From Erwinia persicina NBRC 102418 (GTDB taxonomy: Bacteria > Pseudomonadota > Gammaproteobacteria > Enterobacterales > Enterobacteriaceae): a stretch of 64,000 bases of DNA. The position numbers and the translations under genes were made by a program. Shown here piece after piece: positions 1 through 9,581 of this stretch. The stretch's first letter is position 1; the number at the start of each line of letters is the position of its first letter. Under the pieces are notes generated by a model, which was not told the DNA's origin, made no database searches, and saw only the letters and a program-made list of their open reading frames with translations. Where the stretch lies: the NCBI RefSeq assembly GCF_001571305.1, contig NZ_BCTN01000012.1, forward strand, positions 62,001-126,000, read 5' to 3'.

Positions 1-89
1 CATGGCTATACTGAGTCTAGCTCTCCTGGCGTTAACCAGCCTAACCTGCCCTGTACCTGCACTGTCTGGGCTAAAGCACGATCGGGAAT

Positions 90-1334
90 ATGAAAATAAA
101 CGCCATTAGTCATGCTCTGCCACAGGCACGTTATCAGCGATGTCCCCAATGTGATACCCTTTTTTCCTTACCAGATGTGAAATCACGCCAGTCAGCGCAC
201 TGCCCTCGTTGCAACGCGCTTATCCTTAACGGGCGCGACTGGTCAATGACACGTCTGACAGCGATGGCCGTCACCATGTTGCTGCTGATGCCCTTTGCAT
301 TTAATGAATCGCTGATGTCGATCCGACTGCTGGGCACCAATATTTACGCCAGCCTGCTGGGGGGGATCGTGCAAATGACCCAGCAGGGGGACGTGATCAC
401 CGCCTCGATGGTCGCCTTCTGTACCATCGGTGCCCCGGTGACCCTGGTGGCGTCGATTGCCTACCTCTATTTTGGTCATAAACTGGGCATGAACCTGCGC
501 CCGGTGCTGCTGATGCTGGACAGGTTAAAAGAGTGGGTCATGCTGGATATTTATCTGGTGGGTGTTGCCATCGCATCAATTAAGGTTCAGGAATATGCGG
601 ATATTACCCCCGGGATTGGGCTGGTGGCCTTCGTCCTGCTGACAGTGCTGAGCCTGGTGACGCTGATTCATCTTAATGTGGAGCAGCTGTGGCATCGCTT
701 CTATCCGCAGCCCCATCCTCACGTCGCCCCTGACAAGCTGCGGGTCTGTCTGAGTTGTCACCACACGGGTCTGGCTGACGATCGGGGACGCTGCCCACGC
801 TGCCATACGCCCCTGCGCTATCGCCGCCGCTTCAGTCTGCAAAAATCTTGGTCATCCCTGATAGCCTCGATTATTTTATTGATCCCGGCGAATCTGTTAC
901 CGATTTCGATTATCTATCTGAACGGTGCCCGTCAGGAGGATACTATCCTCTCTGGAATACTTTCTCTGGCCTCCGGTAATATCCCTGTGGCTATCGTGGT
1001 GTTTATTGCCAGTATATTAGTACCTTTTACGAAAGTTATCGTGCTGCTGACGCTGCTTGTCAGCATCCACTTCAAGTGTGAACAGGGTCTGAAAACCCGC
1101 ATCCGCCTTTTGCGCGTGGTGAAATGGGTGGGCCGCTGGTCGATGCTCGATCTGTTTGTCATTTCATTAACGATGTCGCTGGTCAATCGCGACCAGTTAC
1201 TGGCTTTTACTATGGGACCGGCTGCCTTCTATTTTGGGTCAGCAGTCATACTCACTATCCTTGCCGTTGAGTGGCTGGATAGCCGTTTACTTTGGGATGC
1301 ACATGCAACAGGAAACGCCGACTACACCGACTAG
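90..1334 (+). CDS. letA: LetA (YebS), PqiA-family inner membrane protein of the LetAB lipid transport system
   Basis: Inner-membrane partner of the MCE protein LetB, thought to load or extract phospholipids at the inner membrane. The 414-residue protein has two zinc-ribbon halves, with cysteine pairs at C18/C21 and C38/C41 and again at C220/C223 and C235/C238. Each half is followed by a block of about four hydrophobic segments, which is the duplicated PqiA architecture. The length is close to the roughly 427 residues of E. coli YebS. Its 3' end overlaps the start of letB, so the two are probably translationally coupled. The 89 bases before it hold no recognisable gene. Confidence 0.93.
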   Translation: MKINAISHALPQARYQRCPQCDTLFSLPDVKSRQSAHCPRCNALILNGRDWSMTRLTAMAVTMLLLMPFAFNESLMSIRLLGTNIYASLLGGIVQMTQQGDVITASMVAFCTIGAPVTLVASIAYLYFGHKLGMNLRPVLLMLDRLKEWVMLDIYLVGVAIASIKVQEYADITPGIGLVAFVLLTVLSLVTLIHLNVEQLWHRFYPQPHPHVAPDKLRVCLSCHHTGLADDRGRCPRCHTPLRYRRRFSLQKSWSSLIASIILLIPANLLPISIIYLNGARQEDTILSGILSLASGNIPVAIVVFIASILVPFTKVIVLLTLLVSIHFKCEQGLKTRIRLLRVVKWVGRWSMLDLFVISLTMSLVNRDQLLAFTMGPAAFYFGSAVILTILAVEWLDSRLLWDAHATGNADYTD

Positions 1335-3936
1335 CGCACGCATCAAAAACCGGCGCAAAATATCGCCGTTCTGGTTGCTGCCGTTTATCGCTTTGCTGAT
1401 TGCCGGCTGGCTAATCTGGACGAACTATCAGGAGCGTGGCACAACGGTCACCATCGACTTCGCGACGGCGGACGGCATTGTGCCCGGCCGCACCCCGGTT
1501 CGCTATCAGGGGGTGGAAGTGGGTCTGGTACAGGGCATCAGCATGACCGATGACCTGCGCACCATTAAGATCAAAGCCAGTATCAAGAGCGATATGCGTG
1601 ATGCCCTGCGCAAAGATACACAATTCTGGCTGGTCACGCCGAAAGCCTCTCTGGCCGGTGTTTCTGGACTTGATGCGCTGGTCGGCGGTAATTACATCGG
1701 CATGATGCCTGGCAAAGGGGAACCGAGTGAAAACTTTGTCGCCCTTGATACCCAGCCTAAGTATCGTGTGAATACCGGCGAAATGATGATCCACCTCCAT
1801 GCCCCCGATCTGGGTGCGCTGAACAGCGGATCGCTGGTCTACTTCCGTAAAATCCCGGTGGGTCGTGTCTATGATTACAGCCTGAATTCCGGCAATCAGG
1901 GCGTCACCATCGACGTCCTGATTGAACGCCGCTTCACCAATCTGGTGAAAAAAGAGAGCCGATTCTGGAATGTCTCCGGCGTAAAGGCCGATGTTGGTCT
2001 GAGCGGGGCAAAAGTCCAGCTGGAGAGTCTGGCGGCCCTGGTCAACGGGGCGATTGCCTTCGATTCGCCGGAAACCTCGCAGGCGGCTAAATCGGATGAC
2101 AGTTATTCCCTTTATCCCGATCTGGCCCAGAGCCAGCGCGGCGTGATGATTTCACTCGACCTGCCTGACGGCAAAAACCTGAAAGAAGACAGTACCCCGC
2201 TGATGTACCAGGGGCTTGAGGTGGGTACGCTGACCAAAATGACGCTACTGGACAATGGCAAAGTCAGCGGCGAACTGACGCTTGATCCTTCGGTGACCGG
2301 TCTGATGCGCACCGGTACGCGTATTGAAATGCGCAGCCCGAAAGTCAGCCTGAGCGACACCAGCCTGAGCAGCCTGCTGACCGGTAATACGCTGGAGCTG
2401 ATCCCGGGCGAAGGCGCGCCGCAGACTCATTTTGTGGTTCTGCCAGACAATGAGGCCCCTCTGCAACAGCCCAATGTGCTGGAGCTGACACTGACCGCCC
2501 CGGAGAGCTATGGCATTGATGCCGGCCAGCCGCTGATGCTGCACGGAATGCGCATCGGTCAGGTGGTGAAACGTACGCTGACCGAGAAAGGGGTGAATTT
2601 CAAGGTGGCCGTGGCCGCGGAATATCGCGATCTGGTGCATGCGGACAGTAAATTTATTATTAACAGTCGTCTTGACGTTAAGCTGGGCATTGACGGCATG
2701 GAAGTCCTTGGAGCCAGCGCACGTGAATGGGTAGACGGCGGTATCCGCCTCGATCCCGGTAAAAAGGGCGAACCCAAAACCGATTACCCCCTTTATGCCA
2801 ACAGTGAAAAAGCGCAGGAAGGCATCACTGGCGATACACTGCCTACCACGCTGACGCTCACTGCCAGCAGCCTGCCCGATATTCAGGCCGGATCGGTGGT
2901 GCTGTTCCGCAAATACCAGGTGGGTGAGATTGTCAGCGTGAAACCGCTAGCCGATTCGTTTGATGTGAACGTTCATATTAAACCTGAGTATCGCCGCCTG
3001 CTGACACAGAGCAGCGTCTTTTGGGCCGAAGGTGGTGCAAAAGTGCAGCTGAATGGAAGTGGGTTAACGGTGCAGGCGTCACCGCTGAATCGGGCCCTGA
3101 AAGGGGCGATCAGCTTTGATAATCTGTCCGGTGCTGGGGTAGGCTTAACCCGCAAAGATAAACGTATGCTGTATGACTCTGAAACGGCCGCGCGCGCTGT
3201 CGGCAGTCAGATTACGTTGCGCACCTATGATGCCAGCAAGCTATCGCCGGGAATGCCAATCCGCTATCTGGGCATCACCATCGGACAACTGGAATCACTG
3301 GCCTTAGGCGAAGGGAATAAGCAGGTCATTGCGAAAGCGGTGCTCTATCCGGAATACGTGCAGGATTTCGCCCGTCTGGGTACGCGTTTCTCAGTCGTTT
3401 CTCCGCAAATTTCTGCTGCCGGGGTAAACCATCTTGAAACCCTGCTGCAGCCGTACATTAATGTCGATCCCGGTAAGGGGCGCGGTCAGCGTAGCTTTGA
3501 ACTGCAGGAGTCAACCATCACCGATGCCCGCTACCTTGACGGTCTGAATGTGGTGGTCGATGCACCGGAAGGCGGTTCGCTCTCGGTAGGCACACCGGTA
3601 TTATTCCGTGGTGTGGAAGTCGGGACGATCACCGGAACGTCACTCGGTGCCATGGCCGATCGCGTGCAGATCACGCTGCGGATCAGCAAGAAGTATCAGC
3701 ATCTGGTTCGTAATAACTCGGTGTTCTGGCTGGCTTCCGGCTATAACCTGAAGTTTGGCCTGATCGGTGGGGTCGTGAAAACCGGCACCTTCCAGCAGTT
3801 TATTCAGGGCGGCATCGCCTTCGCCACACCGCCTACGGTACCGCTGGCACCACAGGCATCATCCGGTAAACACTTCCTGCTGGAAGATGAAGAACCAAAA
3901 GACTGGCGTAAATGGGGCACCGCCCTGCCGCAATAA
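1303..3936 (+). CDS. letB: LetB (YebT), seven-MCE-domain periplasmic lipid-transport tunnel
   Basis: Forms a hexameric tunnel of stacked MCE rings that carries lipid between the inner and outer membranes. One N-terminal membrane anchor (about residues 22-40, after a basic KNRRK stretch) is followed by seven MCE repeats. Their pore-loop motifs of the type [10 protein letters not shown] or [11 protein letters not shown] lie near residues 65, 176, 298, 409, 531, 650 and 764. I chose the ATG at 1303 because it gives 877 residues, the same length as E. coli YebT, and begins MQQETP. An ATG two codons upstream (1297) is equally usable. The open frame continues up to 1234 but that part lies inside letA. 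The gene overlaps letA by 32 bases and ends at a terminator. Confidence 0.93.
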   Translation: MQQETPTTPTSARIKNRRKISPFWLLPFIALLIAGWLIWTNYQERGTTVTIDFATADGIVPGRTPVRYQGVEVGLVQGISMTDDLRTIKIKASIKSDMRDALRKDTQFWLVTPKASLAGVSGLDALVGGNYIGMMPGKGEPSENFVALDTQPKYRVNTGEMMIHLHAPDLGALNSGSLVYFRKIPVGRVYDYSLNSGNQGVTIDVLIERRFTNLVKKESRFWNVSGVKADVGLSGAKVQLESLAALVNGAIAFDSPETSQAAKSDDSYSLYPDLAQSQRGVMISLDLPDGKNLKEDSTPLMYQGLEVGTLTKMTLLDNGKVSGELTLDPSVTGLMRTGTRIEMRSPKVSLSDTSLSSLLTGNTLELIPGEGAPQTHFVVLPDNEAPLQQPNVLELTLTAPESYGIDAGQPLMLHGMRIGQVVKRTLTEKGVNFKVAVAAEYRDLVHADSKFIINSRLDVKLGIDGMEVLGASAREWVDGGIRLDPGKKGEPKTDYPLYANSEKAQEGITGDTLPTTLTLTASSLPDIQAGSVVLFRKYQVGEIVSVKPLADSFDVNVHIKPEYRRLLTQSSVFWAEGGAKVQLNGSGLTVQASPLNRALKGAISFDNLSGAGVGLTRKDKRMLYDSETAARAVGSQITLRTYDASKLSPGMPIRYLGITIGQLESLALGEGNKQVIAKAVLYPEYVQDFARLGTRFSVVSPQISAAGVNHLETLLQPYINVDPGKGRGQRSFELQESTITDARYLDGLNVVVDAPEGGSLSVGTPVLFRGVEVGTITGTSLGAMADRVQITLRISKKYQHLVRNNSVFWLASGYNLKFGLIGGVVKTGTFQQFIQGGIAFATPPTVPLAPQASSGKHFLLEDEEPKDWRKWGTALPQ

Positions 3937-3954
3937 TCGCTGATACCGCTGTCC

Positions 3955-3990
3955 CGGAGCCTTATGTTGCCGCATAAGGCTCCGTTCTTT
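3955..3990 (+). terminator. Intrinsic terminator of letAB
   Basis: A 12-bp perfect stem (CGGAGCCTTATG with CATAAGGCTCCG) and a 6-base loop, then TTCTTT, begins 19 bases after the letB stop codon. Confidence 0.85.
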
Positions 3991-4094
3991 CTCTGCAATG
4001 ATTGACAGGAACAGACTACTTTTTTGGACTCTGCTTTTTCCACCCGCCCTGAGCATGCTAAACTGGCCGAACTTTTTCCTCCTGGATCCAGCCT

Positions 4095-5534
4095 GTGTCT
4101 CACTCTTCCCGCGTCTTTTTTCCGCAAGCCTTTCTCGATCAAATGCAGCAGTTACTTCCTGACAGCGTCGAATTTGAACGTTTTATTGCCAGCAGCCAGA
4201 CCCCGCTGCGCCGCAGTATACGCGTCAACACGCTGAGGATTAGCGTCGGGGACTTTCTCGCCCTGGTCGCCCCCTGTCAGTGGACGCTGACGCCCATTCC
4301 CTGGTGTGAAGAAGGTTTCTGGATCAGCCGTGACGACGCCGATACGCTGCCGCTGGGCAGTACCGCCGAACATCTTGCCGGACTGTTCTATATTCAGGAG
4401 GCCAGCTCCATGCTGCCGGTCACCGCACTGTTCAGCGGGAATGCCTCGCCGGAGCGCGTCATGGACATGGCCGCGGCCCCTGGTTCGAAAACCACCCAGA
4501 TGGCGGCCTGTATGCATAACCGGGGCACGATCCTTGCCAATGAGTTCTCCGCCAGCCGCGTTAAGGTACTGCATGCGAATCTCAGCCGCTGCGGTGTCAG
4601 CAATACGGCAATGACCCACTTCGATGGCCGTGTTTTTGGCCCGGCGCTGCCAGAGTGTTTCGATGCGGTTCTGCTGGATGCGCCCTGCTCGGGCGAAGGC
4701 GTCATTCGTAAAGATGCCGACGCCCTGCGCAACTGGTCTGAAGCCAGCACCGCAGAGATTGCGGCTACCCAGCAGGATTTAATCAACAGCGCATTTCACG
4801 CTCTGCGTCCGGGTGGCACACTGATTTATTCGACCTGCACCCTGAACCGCACTGAAAATCAGGCGGTCATTGCCTGGCTGATGGCGCAGTACCCGGACGC
4901 CGTAGAAATTGAGCCTCTGGGCGGATTGTTTGACGGCGCAGACCGGGCCGTGACACCGGAGGGCTTCCTCCATGTATTCCCGCAGCTTTTCGACAGCGAA
5001 GGTTTTTTTGTCGCCAGACTGCGCAAAACAGCCAGCGTGCCGCCGCTACCGGTGCCCGGCTACAAGGTCGGTAAGCCGCCATTTACGCCGCTTAACCGTA
5101 AGGAACAGCAGGAAGTGACGGCTGCCGCTGCACGCTCGGGCCTGCGCTGGGACGAGGCGGAACTGGCCTTATGGCAGCGTGATAAAGAACTCTGGCTCTT
5201 CCCGCGCGCGATGGAGTCTCTGCTGGGACGGGTCCGTTTTTCACGAATCGGACTGAAACTGGCCGAAACCTTCCCGAAAGGCTACCGCTGGCAGCATGAA
5301 GCGGCGATTGCGCTGGCTGATATTACGGTCGCCCATGCCATTGAACTGACCGCCAGCGAGGCAGAGGAGTGGTATCGCGGTCGGGATATCTACCCGGACC
5401 GTGACCTGCCGGGAAATGAATTGATCATCTGTTATCAGCAGCAGCCGATTGGCCTGGCCAAAAAGGTGGGCAACCGCATCAAAAATAACTATCCCCGCGA
5501 TCTGGTTCGTGACGGGAAATTATTCAGTCTGTAA
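4095..5534 (+). CDS. rsmF: RsmF (YebU), 16S rRNA m5C1407 methyltransferase
   Basis: SAM-dependent methyltransferase that makes 5-methylcytosine at position 1407 of 16S rRNA. It is 479 residues long, the same as E. coli RsmF. The two signature cysteines of the RNA m5C family are visible: C198 in DAPCSGEG (motif IV, product release) and C248 in YSTCTLN (motif VI, nucleophile). The SAM-binding AAAPGSKT stretch precedes them, and the C-terminal PUA-like region includes WYRGRD. The start is GTG at 4095, chosen because [14 protein letters not shown] aligns with the E. coli N terminus. No strong ribosome site precedes it. It stands alone after the letB terminator. Confidence 0.94.
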   Translation: MSHSSRVFFPQAFLDQMQQLLPDSVEFERFIASSQTPLRRSIRVNTLRISVGDFLALVAPCQWTLTPIPWCEEGFWISRDDADTLPLGSTAEHLAGLFYIQEASSMLPVTALFSGNASPERVMDMAAAPGSKTTQMAACMHNRGTILANEFSASRVKVLHANLSRCGVSNTAMTHFDGRVFGPALPECFDAVLLDAPCSGEGVIRKDADALRNWSEASTAEIAATQQDLINSAFHALRPGGTLIYSTCTLNRTENQAVIAWLMAQYPDAVEIEPLGGLFDGADRAVTPEGFLHVFPQLFDSEGFFVARLRKTASVPPLPVPGYKVGKPPFTPLNRKEQQEVTAAAARSGLRWDEAELALWQRDKELWLFPRAMESLLGRVRFSRIGLKLAETFPKGYRWQHEAAIALADITVAHAIELTASEAEEWYRGRDIYPDRDLPGNELIICYQQQPIGLAKKVGNRIKNNYPRDLVRDGKLFSL

Positions 5535-5658
5535 ACGCCGGGCGGCTTTTCGGAGCCGTTCCCCTGCTATTATCTGAATTTTACCGCACGTATTGACGCC
5601 CGGTTTAATGCCAGAGGGTTAAACTGGTTCTTTTCTGACCTTCACGGATTCGAAAGCC

Positions 5659-5766
5659 ATGAACAACCGCACGCAGTTTTACTTTACGCTGGCGCTGATA
5701 ACGGCAGGCAGTCTGTTAATCATTGAAGTGCTGGCCAGGCTGGTACATTTGATCATCGTGGGATAG
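5659..5766 (+). CDS. Possible 35-residue single-span membrane peptide
   Basis: An ATG at 5659 opens 35 codons ending in TAG. The peptide has a short polar N terminus (MNNRTQ), then a continuous hydrophobic stretch of about 27 residues including ALITAGSLLIIEVLARL, ending LIIVG. This is the layout of bacterial small membrane proteins. It fills the gap between rsmF and a convergent gene, where E. coli carries the small genes yebV and yebW, but I see no sequence match to either. The ribosome site is weak (GGATTCGAAAGCC before the ATG). It may be a chance ORF. Confidence 0.4.
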   Translation: MNNRTQFYFTLALITAGSLLIIEVLARLVHLIIVG

Positions 5767-5819
5767 CACAAAGGAAGCCGACAGGAAGTGCCAGGGCCAC
5801 CACAGCCCCGGTAACTGAA

Positions 5820-6113
5820 TTATTTCAACGCGCGCGGGTTCTTACGCAGCGAGGCACTCCAGTTAAAATCTTTAATTTCACTCTCTTTCGCCGCAGAGGG
5901 TTTACGCGGTTTTTTCGCCAGCACGACTTTGCTGCTTTCACGCACCACACGCTCTTTCATCACCAGTCGCTTAGCTTCTTTCAGGATCTCTTTCTCTTCT
6001 TTCTTACTGGCAACGTGACTCAGTTTATCGGTCAACGTCTTAACCCGCTGCTCCACCAATACTTTTTCTTCATCCGTAAACTGGTCGATGGAAATTTCTT
6101 TCTCGCTTTTCAT
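5820..6113 (-). CDS. DUF3811-like (YjbD-type) small basic protein
   Basis: A 97-residue, highly charged protein, rich in lysine and glutamate, probably helical. It ends in KDFNWSASLRKNPRALK. The FxWSA motif near the C terminus followed by basic residues resembles E. coli YjbD (DUF3811), as does the overall layout; that link is from memory. Function is unknown. The frame stays open upstream to 6365, but I chose the ATG at 6113 because AGGAG lies ten bases upstream and the longer form would run into the divergent promoter region. Confidence 0.75.
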   Translation of the reverse strand: MKSEKEISIDQFTDEEKVLVEQRVKTLTDKLSHVASKKEEKEILKEAKRLVMKERVVRESSKVVLAKKPRKPSAAKESEIKDFNWSASLRKNPRALK

Positions 6114-6416
6114 GCAACAGGCTCCTGGCCAGTTAGCAGTGCCACGGGTATCCGAAACACTGGGCCACCTGCCATCGTAAAGTGCCGGGCGCTTGTAAAC
6201 AAGACTCGATGGAAGAATTTGAGATATGTTTACGTCGCTGACTTCACTTACGGGTAAAATAGAGGCATGTTGCTGAAAAATGCATCCGTGGCAAAAATTT
6301 CCTGCCGATCCGACCTGCACCGCACGACCATTGCTCTGCACGGCGGTAAAATGCAAACATGGCACCTGGATAAATTAAGGAACTCAGCTCAGGCTGAAGG
6401 TCACGGAGTTATCACT
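6114..6416. other. Divergent intergenic region
   Basis: About 300 bases between the DUF3811-like gene and the spermidine-synthase-like gene. It must carry both promoters. A possible minus-10 (TAAAAT, 6255-6260) faces the plus strand without a good minus-35. The frame of the downstream gene is open here from 6267, but no ribosome site supports using it. Confidence 0.4.
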
Positions 6417-7205
6417 ATGTCCGATATCGATCTGTACACCTCTTCCCCCCTCTTTCGTATCCGTGGCCACATCGTTACTACGGTGAAAGATGATCATGGC
6501 GAAGTGATCGTCATCGATAATAAAACGTTCCGCATTATGAGTTTTGACCGCATATTCGAACAAAGCAAAATGCAGAAGAACCATTCCGCTCTGCCGGTCC
6601 ATTTTTATATCCGGGCGATGCTGATGGCAGTGGCACTGACGCCGGCTAAACGGGTATTGCTGCTTGGGCTGGGCGGCGGCAGCCTGGTGCGGGCGCTCTT
6701 TGCCCGCGACCCGGATATCGTAATAGACGTGGTCGAACTCCGGCACGCTGTGCTGGCCGTGGCGCAGGACTACTTCCATCTGCCAGTCAGCGAGCATATT
6801 CACTATCAGGTGGCGGATGCGGGTGAAGCCATAGCACGTGAAACCGGTCGCCGTTACTCGCTGATCTTTTCCGATCTCTATTCCGCCAATGCGATTGCGC
6901 CGCTACAGACATCAGAGAGCTTTCTTCGTCACTGCGCCGCTAAACTGGAAGACGGAGGGTGGCTGGTGCTGAATCATGCCCATAAGCCGGAGGCGAACTC
7001 CCCCTTTTCCTGTGCCCTGACCGCGCTTTTCACGACCGTGCTCTATTGCACTACACCGACCGGTAACGTCGTGATTTATGCCAGCTCGTCGCAATCATCC
7101 CATCCGCTTGCTGGCTGGCAACAGCAAATGAAAGAGACGGGCAGCGACTTTGCCACCGATATGAGCCCGCTGGCGCAAAAGCTGACTTTCTGGCCTGGCC
7201 CTTAG
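6417..7205 (+). CDS. Spermidine-synthase-like (SpeE-fold) protein
   Basis: A 262-residue Rossmann-fold protein of the polyamine aminopropyltransferase/methyltransferase type. The cofactor loop GLGGGSL is at residues 84-90. The acidic residue ending beta-2 is E107 (VVELRH), and an aspartate lies at the putative active site (FSDLYSAN, D153). It lacks most of the N-terminal beta domain of true SpeE, so the substrate cannot be assumed to be putrescine. The start at 6417 is backed by GGAG eight bases upstream; an in-frame ATG at 6267 has no such support. It stands alone between divergent and downstream genes. Confidence 0.75.
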   Translation: MSDIDLYTSSPLFRIRGHIVTTVKDDHGEVIVIDNKTFRIMSFDRIFEQSKMQKNHSALPVHFYIRAMLMAVALTPAKRVLLLGLGGGSLVRALFARDPDIVIDVVELRHAVLAVAQDYFHLPVSEHIHYQVADAGEAIARETGRRYSLIFSDLYSANAIAPLQTSESFLRHCAAKLEDGGWLVLNHAHKPEANSPFSCALTALFTTVLYCTTPTGNVVIYASSSQSSHPLAGWQQQMKETGSDFATDMSPLAQKLTFWPGP

Positions 7206-7320
7206 CGGCGGCCACCATTTGACTTTCTTACGGCTAAATGACGCATAACCATTGCTGCTAACCCAGACGTGGTCTATTTTTAGCGCGGGCAAGGAATAAG
7301 TTAATTACCGAGACAATAAA

Positions 7321-8499
7321 ATGATTATTAAGGGCATTAGTAAGGGATTCTTTATTTTTATACTGGCCGTCACCACGCTGGCTTTTTTTCACATCCTGGG
7401 ACCGTATTTTTCCGCCATCCTCTGGGCTGCTATCCTGGCGATTATTTTCCATCCGCTGAAAACTAAAATCAGAAAACACCTCGGCGACAGAAACGGGCTC
7501 TCCTCGCTGCTGACGCTGCTGGTCATCTGCCTGATTGTGTTTATTCCGCTGGCTATCGTCGCCTCCTCACTGGCGGTAGAGTTCAACGCGCTGTACAACC
7601 GGCTGCAGGGCAACCAGACCGAGCTGACCACGGTCGCAGCAAGTATTGTTAACCACCTGCCGGACTGGCTGCGTCACTTCCTGGCAGAAAACAACATGAA
7701 CGATGCCGGGGCCATTCAGGAGAAACTCTCCGGCGTGGCCATGAAAGGCGGCCAGTTCTTCGCCGGCAGCCTGATGATGATTGGTAAAAGCACTTTCAGC
7801 TTCACCATCGGTTTTGGCGTCATGCTTTATCTGCTGTTCTTCCTGCTGAAGGACGGTGCCTACCTGGTCGGCCTGACGCTGGACGCGATCCCATTGTCGC
7901 AGTTTGTAAAACAGCATCTGTTCGTCAAATTCGCGGCTGTTTCCCGCGCGACGGTGAAGGGCACGGTCGTGGTCGCCGCCGTACAGGGTGCGCTTGGAGG
8001 GATTGCCTTCTGGTTCGCGGATATTCAGGGCAGCATTTTATGGGGGTCGCTGATGGCCTTCCTGTCCCTGATCCCGGCAGTGGGATCAGCAATCATCTGG
8101 CTGCCGGTAGTGCTGTACTTCTTCTTCTCCGGCGCGTTGGTGAAAGCGCTGGCGTTGACCTTCTTCTTCGTCGTGGTGATTGGTCTGATCGACAATATCC
8201 TGCGCCCGCTGCTGGTGGGCAAAGATACCAAGATGCCGGATTACCTGATCCTCATCACCACCCTTGGCGGGATGGAAATCTACGGTCTGAACGGCTTTGT
8301 CATCGGGCCGCTGATCGCCGCCCTGTTTATCTCCTGCTGGAACCTGTTGTCCGGTAAAGATCACAAGGGGAATACCGACGAGATTGATCCTGACTTTATC
8401 GAGGAAGGTCAGACGCATCAGGAAAACCAGGAGCGGGAACTGCTGGAGAAAGAGGCCCTGCAGAAAGAAGCAGCACTGCAGAAAGAGAGCCAGTCGTAA
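7321..8499 (+). CDS. AI-2E family (PerM/YdiK-type) membrane transporter
   Basis: A 392-residue multi-pass membrane protein with the AI-2E_transport layout. Two N-terminal hydrophobic spans (about residues 8-45) and a third (64-86) precede a soluble loop, then several C-terminal spans. The conserved segment IDNILRPLLVGKDTKMP is present. Substrates of the family are debated (autoinducer-2 efflux, ion antiport), so I give no substrate. The C-terminal tail is charged and carries a repeated LEKEALQKEAALQKE unit likely to be helical. GAGA eight bases before the ATG is a plausible ribosome site. A terminator follows directly. Confidence 0.85.
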   Translation: MIIKGISKGFFIFILAVTTLAFFHILGPYFSAILWAAILAIIFHPLKTKIRKHLGDRNGLSSLLTLLVICLIVFIPLAIVASSLAVEFNALYNRLQGNQTELTTVAASIVNHLPDWLRHFLAENNMNDAGAIQEKLSGVAMKGGQFFAGSLMMIGKSTFSFTIGFGVMLYLLFFLLKDGAYLVGLTLDAIPLSQFVKQHLFVKFAAVSRATVKGTVVVAAVQGALGGIAFWFADIQGSILWGSLMAFLSLIPAVGSAIIWLPVVLYFFFSGALVKALALTFFFVVVIGLIDNILRPLLVGKDTKMPDYLILITTLGGMEIYGLNGFVIGPLIAALFISCWNLLSGKDHKGNTDEIDPDFIEEGQTHQENQERELLEKEALQKEAALQKESQS

Positions 8500-8504
8500 C
8501 CCTC

Positions 8505-8530
8505 AACGGGGCTCACTGAGCCCCGTTTTT
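8505..8530 (+). terminator. Intrinsic terminator of the AI-2E transporter gene
   Basis: A stem of about ten base pairs (AACGGGGCTC with GAGCCCCGTT) with a tight loop, followed by a run of Ts, begins six bases past the stop codon. Confidence 0.9.
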
Positions 8531-8557
8531 ATTTTCCCACAGATGACGCCCACCGTT

Positions 8558-8917
8558 TCAGTTGCCGATTAAGCGTATCAGCGTACCGTCAACATCCAGC
8601 AGCGCGCCGATCTTCATGCCAGAGGGTTGGGCTTCAGGTGGGTGAAGACGAGGCAGACCAGACCTCTTCTCCTCTATTCCTGCCGCCAGCAAGACAGCAT
8701 AAAACGTATCGACATCATCAAGCCGAAGACAGCAGCTAAACCAACTGGTGTCAGGGTCAAGCCCGGGATGTGGGAAAAACTCCAGCGTCAGTTCACCCCG
8801 AACCATGATTAACCAGTGAGCGTCTTTAAAGGTGGTGGTGAAGCCCGCCCGGCAATAAAAGGTTTCTGTATCAGTAAAATTGCGCGAAGGCAGATTAGGG
8901 GTAGCGCGATCGGTCAT
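8558..8917 (-). CDS. VOC-family protein (glyoxalase/bleomycin-resistance fold)
   Basis: A 119-residue protein with the two-module beta-alpha-beta-beta-beta layout of the vicinal-oxygen-chelate superfamily. Visible elements are an N-terminal NLPSRNFTDTETFYCRAGF, a central LTLEFFPHPG, and a C-terminal GALLDVDGTLIRLI. It is close to proteins annotated as bleomycin-resistance type, which bind small molecules; many are not resistance proteins, and I do not assign a substrate. It lies seven bases downstream of a small membrane-protein gene on the same strand and is probably co-transcribed with it. Confidence 0.8.
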   Translation of the reverse strand: MTDRATPNLPSRNFTDTETFYCRAGFTTTFKDAHWLIMVRGELTLEFFPHPGLDPDTSWFSCCLRLDDVDTFYAVLLAAGIEEKRSGLPRLHPPEAQPSGMKIGALLDVDGTLIRLIGN

Positions 8918-8924
8918 TATGGTT

Positions 8925-9179
8925 TCACTCTTCCCGGGCTGCAGCCTCGTTATACAGGCGGTTCCCGTACCACACTGCCGCAGCCCCCATCAGCATCGCC
9001 ACGATGGCGTAAGGGATCTTATCTTCTTCAGTGCCGCCGATCCCCCCCGCGGATAAAAAGTACAGCCCGGCAATCAGTGACAGGGTCACTTTTTTAATGT
9101 TGCCCATCGGCTTCATACAGATACTGCGTACCGCCCACGCCCCGAGCATTAAGCCCAGTAGCCCTAACATGGTTCCCAT
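8925..9179 (-). CDS. Small hypothetical membrane protein
   Basis: 84 residues with hydrophobic spans at about residues 2-18, 29-47 and 57-72, separated by short basic and acidic loops (KPMGNIKK, GGTEEDK). A good ribosome site (AGGTG, six bases before the ATG) supports the start. It is upstream of, and close to, the VOC gene, so the two likely form an operon. I do not recognise a named family. Confidence 0.7.
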   Translation of the reverse strand: MGTMLGLLGLMLGAWAVRSICMKPMGNIKKVTLSLIAGLYFLSAGGIGGTEEDKIPYAIVAMLMGAAAVWYGNRLYNEAAAREE

Positions 9180-9581
9180 TACAACACCTTTTTAGTCGAG
9201 GCTCAGTTAATAGCGGGCAACGGTGCCCACGGCGGCTGAATAACGTCCGGATAACAGGTTACAGTAAGCCGTTGAAGATAGTGCGATAAGGCACCGGTAA
9301 AAGCAAACGCAGGCTCCGGGTTTACACAAGTTTAATCTGGGTGGCGTTTCTGTGCTGTGGCGAATAAGGACAATGGGGTCGCCGCCCAGCGCCTTATCGA
9401 CAAGTTGCACACAACCTGCCTACCGGAGTGGGTTGCCGGCAAAGATATCCGGGTGGGATGGCTGACCCAGCGTTACCCTGGAGGGCAACCGGGAACCGAC
9501 CGCTGACGACCGCAGGCAGCACGGTATCAGCACCGCCAGACGAAAAAAAGGCCCCAAAGGGGCCCTGATAGCACTGAACGA
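9180..9581. other. Intergenic stretch without a recognised gene
   Basis: About 400 bases. The only structure I can support is a minus-strand terminator at 9543-9566. Short frames here look like chance: no ribosome site, and cysteine- and proline-rich peptides of no recognisable type. The upstream promoter of the small membrane-protein gene should lie near 9200. Confidence 0.5.
9543..9566 (-). terminator. Intrinsic terminator of the 9582-10622 gene
   Basis: Read on the minus strand, GGCCCC, a 3-base loop and GGGGCC are followed by seven Ts, about 16 bases past the stop codon. Confidence 0.88.

Noticed and set aside
6114..6365. N-terminal extension of the DUF3811-like gene
   Set aside because: Adds 84 residues with no similarity, whereas an AGGAG site sits at the shorter start.
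9207..9410. 67-codon minus-strand frame in the intergenic region before the small membrane protein
   Set aside because: Odd composition rich in Cys and Leu, no ribosome site, no neighbour logic. Probably chance.
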